Below are positions 22,123 to 27,178 of a stretch of DNA of 27,178 nucleotides, in pieces. The stretch lies in the NCBI GenBank assembly GCA_007118195.1, contig SKSA01000301.1, positions 1 through 27,178 on the forward strand, read 5' to 3'. Made by a program: the position numbers and the translations under genes. Origin of the DNA: Anaerobacillus sp. (GTDB lineage: Bacteria > Bacillota > Bacilli > Bacillales > Anaerobacillaceae). The number at the start of each line of letters is the position of its first letter. Position 1 is the first letter of the stretch. The notes under the pieces were generated by a model. That model was not told where the DNA came from, did not search any database, and was given only the letters and a program-made list of their open reading frames with translations.

Positions 22123-22128
22123 ATTATA
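22123..22128 (-). promoter_or_regulatory. Candidate -10 box of the second small secreted gene
   Basis: TATAAT on the minus strand sits 18-19 bases from the edge of the operator array at 22149, so the array abuts the -35 position. Confidence 0.5.
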
Positions 22129-22148
22129 GTTACATTGTAACCACAACA

Positions 22149-22191
22149 TATAAAGAAGTTATGAAGATCTTGTAGAGTTGTTATGAAGACT
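22149..22191. promoter_or_regulatory. Four half-site array in the divergent promoter of the two-component genes
   Basis: On the plus strand TATAAAGAAG, TATGAAGATC, TGTAGAGTTG and TATGAAGACT start at 22149, 22160, 22171 and 22182, an exact 11-base period. On the minus strand this reads TTCATA-N5-TCTACA-N5-TTCATA-N5-TTTATA, the same pattern as the arrays at 17530, 18513 and 25332. It lies between the two divergent -35 positions, so it may serve both the small secreted gene and autoregulation. Confidence 0.75.
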
Positions 22192-22214
22192 GAAAAATAA
22201 TTGAACTTTTATGC

Positions 22215-22220
22215 TATAAT
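22215..22220 (+). promoter_or_regulatory. Candidate -10 box of the response regulator gene
   Basis: TATAAT lies 30 bases before the ATG. The -35 position 17 bases upstream (22192-22197) is a poor match and begins right after the operator array, as in activator-dependent promoters. Confidence 0.55.
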
Positions 22221-22249
22221 TTCCTCAATATAAAAAAGGAGTGGCTTTT

Positions 22250-22960
22250 ATGGTGTTAAAAATAATGATCGTTGATGATGAACCGATGATAATAGATGTT
22301 ATACAGGCCTATTTAGAAAAGGCTGGTTACATTGTATACTCCGCACAAAATGGGTCTGAGGCATTAATAAAGATTGATGAAGTTAATCCAGACTTTCTTA
22401 TTTTAGATTTAATGTTACCGGATTTCTCTGGAGAGGAAATTTGTAAGTGGGTTCGTGAAAAAAGTGATATTCCAATTATGATGTTGACAGCGAAAACAGC
22501 AGAAGACGATCGAATTAATGGAATAGTCATTGGTGCCGACGACTACTTAACAAAGCCATTTAGCCCACGTGAAGTCGTTGTTCGTGTAGAAGCTATTTTA
22601 CGAAGAACGAAGCAGGGAAATAGTAGAGATGTATTATCGTATAATAATAAAGATTTAGTGATCGATATATTAAAAAAAGAAGTCCTTGTTAGAGGAGGCA
22701 ATGTAACATTAACTCCGATTGAATTTAAAATGTTAGTGGGAATGGCTAAATACCCTGGGCGAGTATATAGTCGTCTTGACCTCCTTGAAAAAGTACAAAA
22801 TGAAAGTTACGAAGGATATGAACGTAGTATAGACGTGCACATTAAAAATTTGCGCAAAAAGGTGGAAAGAGACTCAAAAAAACCGGAGTACGTTTTAACT
22901 GTTTTTGGAATGGGCTACAAATTTGGGGGTAAATTAGATGTTTCGCACACTTCAATCTAG
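22250..22960 (+). CDS. OmpR-family response regulator (YclJ/PhoP-like)
   Basis: This is a 236-residue transcription factor. The receiver domain (1-118) has the acidic pair D9/D10, phosphoacceptor D53, T80 and K102. The C-terminal winged helix (about 130-230) has LTPIEFKMLVGMAKYPGRVYSRLDLLEKV and the recognition region RSIDVHIKNLRKKV...FGMGYKF. The start is ATG 22250, 8 bases after AAAGGAG; the in-frame GTG at 22241 overlaps that site. It overlaps its kinase gene by 23 bases. Arrays of 11-bp-spaced half-sites before its own promoter and those of several neighbours make it the prime candidate regulator of the 17-27 kb region. Confidence 0.95.
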   Translation: MVLKIMIVDDEPMIIDVIQAYLEKAGYIVYSAQNGSEALIKIDEVNPDFLILDLMLPDFSGEEICKWVREKSDIPIMMLTAKTAEDDRINGIVIGADDYLTKPFSPREVVVRVEAILRRTKQGNSRDVLSYNNKDLVIDILKKEVLVRGGNVTLTPIEFKMLVGMAKYPGRVYSRLDLLEKVQNESYEGYERSIDVHIKNLRKKVERDSKKPEYVLTVFGMGYKFGGKLDVSHTSI

Positions 22961-24317
22961 GCTGATGTTCTTTTTTGTTCTCATTTCTTTAAGTGGGATC
23001 ATTCTCGTTAGTGTATCGATTCAACTCGGCTTTTTTGGAAGCTTTAGAGAATATTTAGATACGAAAAGGTTCGAACAAGTTGAAAGTGTTATTGAAGGTT
23101 TGGAAACTGAATACCGAAACACTGGAAAAGTAACCGGTGAAACGTTGAGTTCTGTTTTTCATCACCATGCGATGGTAGAGAATACATTTTTTAAATTTAT
23201 TGATGAGAACGAAACGACTATTTTTGATTCTACAAGGTTTCTCAATATGATGGATGGAATGATGAACCCTAATATGATGAGAATGCCAACGACAGAGAAC
23301 CTTGAGAGTGAGTCTTTCCTGATCATTATTGAAGGTCAAAAAATTGGAACATTGATTGTTTATTATCCAGTCGAGTATATTGATATAGATTCACAATTTT
23401 TAAAACAGTTTAATAAATACATTTTTATAGCAGCCTTATCGATGATCTTAATCTCCATTCTCGTAAGTTTTCTTATCTCGAAAAAACTTACTCAAGGATT
23501 ACGTCAAGTTTCAAATGCAACTCGTGAACTGAAAAAACACAATTTAGATATTAGAGTTTCCAATGTTAATCAAGTAGAAGAAATTCAACAATTAGTGACT
23601 TCCTTTAATGAACTTGCCGAGTCATTAAGTAAGCAAGAGCGATTAAGAAAGCAATTTACGAATGATTTAGCTCATGAGTTGAGGACCCCTCTAGCTACTC
23701 TTCGAAGTCAGATCGAGGCATTTTTAGATGAGGTTTGGGAACCGACACCAGAACGTTTAAAACAAGGACACGAAGAGTTAATGAGATTGGTAAGATTAGT
23801 GAACGATCTAGAAAAACTTTTAGCGGCTGAAAACCCGCAAATTCAATTGCACTTAACGAAACTGAATGCCGAAGATGTATTGGGCTTATTAAACTCCACT
23901 TTCAAGCCACTTTTTGAAGAAAAGAAGATTCATTTTTCAATTGAACAGTCCGGTCCCGAAAGTTTTTTCAATGCTGATCGAGATCGTTTTGTCCAAATTA
24001 TGATGAACTTACTCAATAATGCCTTAAAATATACGAATGAAGGTGGAAAAGTAGTCGTTAGTTCCTTTATTGTAGATGGTTATATTTGTTTTAGTGTTAA
24101 AGATAACGGTCAAGGAATTTCGTCGGATGACTTACCACATATTTTTGAGAGGTTTTATCGTGGGGAAAAATCAAGAAATCGTAAAACAGGTGGTGTTGGC
24201 ATCGGTCTTTCGATTGTTAAATCATTAGTTCAGGCCCATAAAGGAGAAATTACAGTTGAGAGTGAACCTAACAAAGGAACGAAAGTAGTAGTATCTTTAC
24301 CATTGGAGAAGAAATAA
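22938..24317 (+). CDS. Membrane sensor histidine kinase with Met/His-rich extracellular loop
   Basis: This is a 459-residue kinase. TM1 spans ~10-30, an extracellular sensor ~31-160, TM2 ~162-181, and HAMP ~182-235. The phosphoacceptor is H246 in DLAHELRTPLATL. The N-box is NNALKYTNE, and DNGQGIS, FERFYRG and GGVGIGLSIV follow. The sensor contains HHH at 75-77 and a Met cluster at 104-116 (M104, M105, M108, M109, M113, M114, M116). That composition resembles copper/silver-binding segments; direct metal sensing is inferred, not shown. It begins inside the response regulator gene and is followed by a hairpin. Confidence 0.95.
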   Translation: MFRTLQSRLMFFFVLISLSGIILVSVSIQLGFFGSFREYLDTKRFEQVESVIEGLETEYRNTGKVTGETLSSVFHHHAMVENTFFKFIDENETTIFDSTRFLNMMDGMMNPNMMRMPTTENLESESFLIIIEGQKIGTLIVYYPVEYIDIDSQFLKQFNKYIFIAALSMILISILVSFLISKKLTQGLRQVSNATRELKKHNLDIRVSNVNQVEEIQQLVTSFNELAESLSKQERLRKQFTNDLAHELRTPLATLRSQIEAFLDEVWEPTPERLKQGHEELMRLVRLVNDLEKLLAAENPQIQLHLTKLNAEDVLGLLNSTFKPLFEEKKIHFSIEQSGPESFFNADRDRFVQIMMNLLNNALKYTNEGGKVVVSSFIVDGYICFSVKDNGQGISSDDLPHIFERFYRGEKSRNRKTGGVGIGLSIVKSLVQAHKGEITVESEPNKGTKVVVSLPLEKK

Positions 24318-24375
24318 GTTAGCCCCGCTTTAAATCAGTAACTTAGACTTTCGCTAAGAAGAATGGCTGAGCATA

Positions 24376-24416
24376 AGAGTTTTTTAGCATGACCAATTAT
24401 CTTGCTAAAAAACTCT
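24376..24416. terminator. Hairpin between convergent kinase and membrane-protein genes
   Basis: AGAGTTTTTTAGCA (24376-24389) and TGCTAAAAAACTCT (24403-24416) pair perfectly over 14 bp. It is symmetrical enough to work in both directions, though the trailing T run is short. Confidence 0.75.
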
Positions 24417-24428
24417 TTACTTCTAGAC

Positions 24429-25016
24429 TCAATCGGAACCATCATAGGTGGAATGTAAATTATGATCGATGTCATCATCATGTGTAATCGTAGAGTAAGA
24501 AAATTGATGTGTTAAATAAAATGCCAATATGATAACTAAGAACAGTGGTAAACGATTGGAAAAGAAAAAGCTTTTCCAATCGCTTTCTTTAAACTTTACT
24601 TCCGATTGAATCATTAAAAACAAAATAAACAATATACCCCCGGAGAGTACAACCATTACATTAATAACAGTATTTATCGTCTCAATAGCAATCATTACCC
24701 CTAACATTGCTCCCATCATTCCACCCATTGCACCGGAAAGAAATCCATCTAAAACAGCCATGATACTAAAGGGAAAGCCTGCTATTACCCCGATGATACC
24801 TCCTACTAAAATACTAATGACTGTGATTTGAAAGAAGTGATCAGGATAAAGCATTCCGGTAATTGTTCCGAAGGTTAATCCTAGAGCCATGCCAATGGTC
24901 ATGGCAATCATCATACCAGCCATACAAGTGATTTGCCTTCTGTATAAAAATATAAAACTAAAAATCCATAAAACAATAAAACCGTATACGAAAAGTAATA
25001 AGTAACCAGAAACCAT
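24429..25016 (-). CDS. Gly/Met-rich polytopic membrane protein, function unknown
   Basis: This 195-residue protein has about five or six membrane helices: ~4-24, ~31-52, ~62-85, ~88-110, ~112-135 and ~153-172. Small residues and Met recur inside the helices (MAGMMIAMTIGMALG, SGAMGGMMGAMLGVM), recalling tightly packed or metal-handling membrane proteins. The C-terminal tail is His/Asp-rich (THDDDIDHNLHSTYDGSD), a possible metal site. No Pfam name is recognised. The start at 25016 has GAGAGGGG about 7 bases upstream. The leader contains a full copy of the dispersed repeat, and no 11-bp array is visible. Confidence 0.75.
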   Translation of the reverse strand: MVSGYLLLFVYGFIVLWIFSFIFLYRRQITCMAGMMIAMTIGMALGLTFGTITGMLYPDHFFQITVISILVGGIIGVIAGFPFSIMAVLDGFLSGAMGGMMGAMLGVMIAIETINTVINVMVVLSGGILFILFLMIQSEVKFKESDWKSFFFSNRLPLFLVIILAFYLTHQFSYSTITHDDDIDHNLHSTYDGSD

Positions 25017-25057
25017 AATAAAACCCCTCTCTTTAATTAAAATCTAGTAATTTTCAT

Positions 25058-25284
25058 AAAAAACCCTCATGACGATTTACTCGTCACCAAAGCTACTGAC
25101 CTCAAGCACATCATGAGATACACCTTAGAAATTGCTTCATGTAGCTTTGCGACGAGGAAGCCTACTTCAAAGCTATACTAGCAAACGCAGGAGCATCTCC
25201 TTCTAAAATATAAAAGTCGAGTACTTCTTTTCCAACTTTCTGCTTACCAACTCACGACAAACCAACAAACCAACTACTAAATAG
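25058..25284 (-). repeat. Dispersed non-coding repeat, full copy B, with TTGG-rich lead
   Basis: Read on the minus strand, a TTGG-rich run (25284-25231) is followed by a core with GCTCCTGCG, GTCGCAAAGCTAC, CATGATGTG and TTGAGGTCAGTAGCTTTGG. Then TGACGA-GTAAA-TCGTCA forms a small hairpin and AGGGTTTTTTATGAAAA ends it. AAAGCTAC pairs with GTAGCTTT. The same order and blocks occur at 1766-2017 and, in part, at 3327-3493. It lies directly in the leader of the minus-strand membrane protein gene and occupies half of the 455-base gap. Confidence 0.7.
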
Positions 25285-25331
25285 ATATGAGGCTGTCCAT
25301 CAAACGATACTTATTTTATTGACAATGAGTA

Positions 25332-25405
25332 TTTTTTCATATTTTCTTTATATTTTCTTCATAAGTTCACGGCTTTTCTTTCCTATTTCTCCATATTTGT
25401 CGTGT
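25332..25405 (+). promoter_or_regulatory. Long half-site array upstream of the beta-propeller gene
   Basis: TTTTTTCATA, TTTCTTTATA and TTTCTTCATA start at 25332, 25343 and 25354, followed by a degenerate site. TTTCTTTCCT, TTTCTCCATA and a TTGTCGTGTA tail follow at 25375, 25386 and about 25397. The period stays at 10-11 bases over about 70 bases, the longest array in the window. Confidence 0.72.
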
Positions 25406-25471
25406 AGTTTTATTCATGAGTGAAGTAATTAACATAATGAAGAATACAAACATAAGGGAGGAAGTTATGTG

Positions 25472-26938
25472 ATGAAGTACAAGGGTATATCGATCTTTGG
25501 ATTAGTGATCATTTTAATAGGTGGGGGGCTGTTTTTTTCAATAAACAATAATAACGCTTTAATGGCACCAGTTTTTTATGTTGCTAATGCAGGTGATGGT
25601 ACAATATCGCAAATAAATATAGAAGAGAGGGTGCCGGTTGAGACAATCAACTTAAATGTTGAGCAACTGTCCCATGGAATTGCTATTTCTCCTGATGAAA
25701 CGATCGTTTATTATGGAACAGGATTTCAAGGCATGAGCTTACAAGCATATCGTGTAGACACAAAAGAAGTAATTAATGAGTTGAATTTTAATGAAGGAAT
25801 TCATGGGATTGATATTCATCCATCTGGAAAATATTTATACGTCTCATTAATGGCTGGACTAGGTGAAGAAGGTGGAGTCATTTCAGTTGTTGACACAACT
25901 ACATTTGATGAAGTTGTGGTGATTGAGACAGACGATGGTCCAGCGCATGTCAGTGTGACAACAGATGGCTCACAAGTTTGGGTAACGAATGTTAATGCAA
26001 ATACGGTGAGTGTCATTGATGCTTATAGTTATCAAGTATTAGCGACGATCCCTGTAGGGGATGTTCCTAATGAAGTAGCAGTAAGTCCTAATTTTGATTA
26101 CGCATTTTCTGCTAATGTGAATTCTAATAGTTTATCTGTCATCGATATGATCACATTTGAGGTTGTTCAAGAGATCGAAGTTGGTGAGGGGGTTCATGGT
26201 GTAACCGTTTCTCCTGATGGTTCCCAAGTTTGGACGGCTAACAATCATTCTAATGATGTTTCAGTCGTAGATATTGATACGTTGACAGTAGTAACTACCA
26301 TCGAAACGGGATCATATGCAAATCATATATCTTTTTCCCCAGATGGTGACTTGGCTTTTGTTACTCATCGCGATTCAAATTCATTAGCCGTTATCGATAC
26401 AAGAAAATATGAAGTGCTTAAAGATCTTGAACTAGGAAGCGAACCACATGAGATGACATTAAAAGGTATGGAAATTATTAATGGTGAAGAAAGCGCGAAA
26501 AAAAGTGAAGAAAGTGAAGTTTGGGACGTTTCATTAAAAATGAGGTATGCAATGAAAGATGAAGCATTTGCTGAAGGGGTCGGTATCGAAGCAAGCTTTT
26601 TGTCTCCTTATAATAGAGAACATATACTTTATACGATAAGCAATATTGATGTTGATCCATTTAATTATTTTGCTGTAAAAATTGGTATGACTACTCATTC
26701 AGGTGATCTCTTATCACTCCCCTTTGAAGAAAGAGTAGTCTTGACGAATAATTTAGGAGTTGAAGTTAGACCCGAGCATTGGATCGTTGTAAGTAGCGAC
26801 TCTCATCATCCACTATTTTTAGCTCTATTTGAGAAAACTATAGATAAAGCGCCATTGTTAAAAAATACTGACACTGAGTTAATCCTAAAATTTGATCCAT
26901 TTATTATAGATGAAGTAGTAGAGTTAAAACTTTATTAG
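25472..26938 (+). CDS. Membrane-anchored YVTN-type beta-propeller protein with C-terminal domain
   Basis: This is a 488-residue exported protein. An N-terminal anchor (about residues 6-26) is followed by a seven-bladed beta-propeller (about 33-335), with repeats of the form VSVIDxxTxxVVxxIxVGxxPHGVxxSPDGSxVWxxN. A separate C-terminal domain (about 360-488) is beta-rich, with PEHWIVVSSDSHHP as a possible metal or ligand loop. YncE/YVTN proteins are extracytoplasmic binding scaffolds, and some act with heme or metal enzymes; a function here is not assignable. Either GTG 25469 or ATG 25472 could start it (GGGAGG at 25456-25461). A long half-site array lies upstream. Confidence 0.88.
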   Translation: MKYKGISIFGLVIILIGGGLFFSINNNNALMAPVFYVANAGDGTISQINIEERVPVETINLNVEQLSHGIAISPDETIVYYGTGFQGMSLQAYRVDTKEVINELNFNEGIHGIDIHPSGKYLYVSLMAGLGEEGGVISVVDTTTFDEVVVIETDDGPAHVSVTTDGSQVWVTNVNANTVSVIDAYSYQVLATIPVGDVPNEVAVSPNFDYAFSANVNSNSLSVIDMITFEVVQEIEVGEGVHGVTVSPDGSQVWTANNHSNDVSVVDIDTLTVVTTIETGSYANHISFSPDGDLAFVTHRDSNSLAVIDTRKYEVLKDLELGSEPHEMTLKGMEIINGEESAKKSEESEVWDVSLKMRYAMKDEAFAEGVGIEASFLSPYNREHILYTISNIDVDPFNYFAVKIGMTTHSGDLLSLPFEERVVLTNNLGVEVRPEHWIVVSSDSHHPLFLALFEKTIDKAPLLKNTDTELILKFDPFIIDEVVELKLY

Positions 26939-26944
26939 TTAATA

Positions 26945-27062
26945 GGGCTGTTCCAAAACAAAGTGACACCGTTAGGTATTCAAATATAGACGTATGTTAA
27001 ATCTATACGTCTATATTTAGTAGCTTTGCATTGTGAAATGACACTATGCGGTGGGACGGCCC
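26945..27062. mobile_element. MITE-like inverted-repeat element (~118 bp)
   Basis: Terminal arms GGGCTGTTCC (26945-26954) and GGGACGGCCC (27053-27062) are imperfect reverse complements (two G-U type differences). The centre is a perfect 14-bp stem, AAATATAGACGTAT (26982-26995) with 27005-27018. There is no coding capacity. The ends resemble those of transposons with GGGCTGTCCCA termini. Nothing further is seen from 27063 to the window end. Confidence 0.6.
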
Positions 27063-27178
27063 CATCGTTTTATCTCCCCACCTCTCCCGTTCTTAGTTAT
27101 ATTCATCCAAATATCACTAAATCCACATAATTTTTTCAAACTTAAAAAGTAACCTTAATAAAAATAAATATCATTAAT

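Noticed and set aside
25289..25316. GAGGCTGTCCAT as a third MITE end
   Set aside because: No matching inverted arm was found nearby, so at most it is a decayed remnant.
25319..25324. TTGACA as -35 of the beta-propeller gene
   Set aside because: No -10-like hexamer lies 16-18 bases downstream; the spot falls at the start of the operator array instead.

Overview
The window looks like chromosomal DNA of a low-GC, Gram-positive, Bacillaceae-type bacterium. The evidence is AT-rich coding sequence, strong AGGAGG-type ribosome binding sites, frequent TTG/GTG starts, U-tailed terminators, a KinA/E-like PAS kinase, and a Tad pilus locus with no outer-membrane secretin. An alkaliphilic or facultatively anaerobic Bacillus/Anaerobacillus-like host is my guess only. 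No tRNA, rRNA, CRISPR array or intact transposase was seen.

Layout. 1-5.3 kb: loosely packed genes (GNAT-like protein, DUF4395 membrane protein, soluble PAS histidine kinase, GalT/HIT-like nucleotidyltransferase, a small Cys-rich protein, a DUF192 protein). They are separated by long non-coding stretches carrying a nested palindrome and a modular dispersed repeat. 5.4-12.8 kb: a complete monoderm Tad/Flp pilus locus in the order flp, tadV/cpaA, tadE, tadG-like, cpaB, cpaE/tadZ, cpaF/tadA, tadB, tadC. The flp gene is preceded by a GEMM-I (cyclic-di-GMP class I) riboswitch, and by eye the ligand-contacting position 20 is A rather than G. A hairpin terminator after flp should let the pilin be made in excess of the assembly machinery. 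12.9-16.9 kb: a MerR-type HTH/coiled-coil protein with a 52-residue tandem duplication, a FapA (DUF342) protein, and PssA.

17-27 kb: a set of envelope, redox and metal-flavoured genes around an OmpR-family response regulator and its kinase. They are two small secreted proteins, a divergent Lgt homologue, a polytopic 4Fe-4S NapH/YccM-like protein, a small membrane protein with a CC-rich tail, a Gly/Met-rich membrane protein and a membrane-anchored YVTN beta-propeller. Four of these promoters carry tandem 11-bp-spaced half-sites of the form TTCATA-N5-TCTAYA or TTCATA-N5-TTCATA, and a fifth carries a weaker version. This resembles the published YclJ recognition sequence of Bacillus subtilis. I infer a local two-component regulon whose sensor loop is rich in Met and His. 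A putative solitary PD-(D/E)XK nuclease and two ~115-bp MITE-like elements sit within or beside this region.

The most noteworthy items are the A20-type riboswitch in front of the Tad pilus locus and the periodic-operator regulon at 16.9-25.4 kb.
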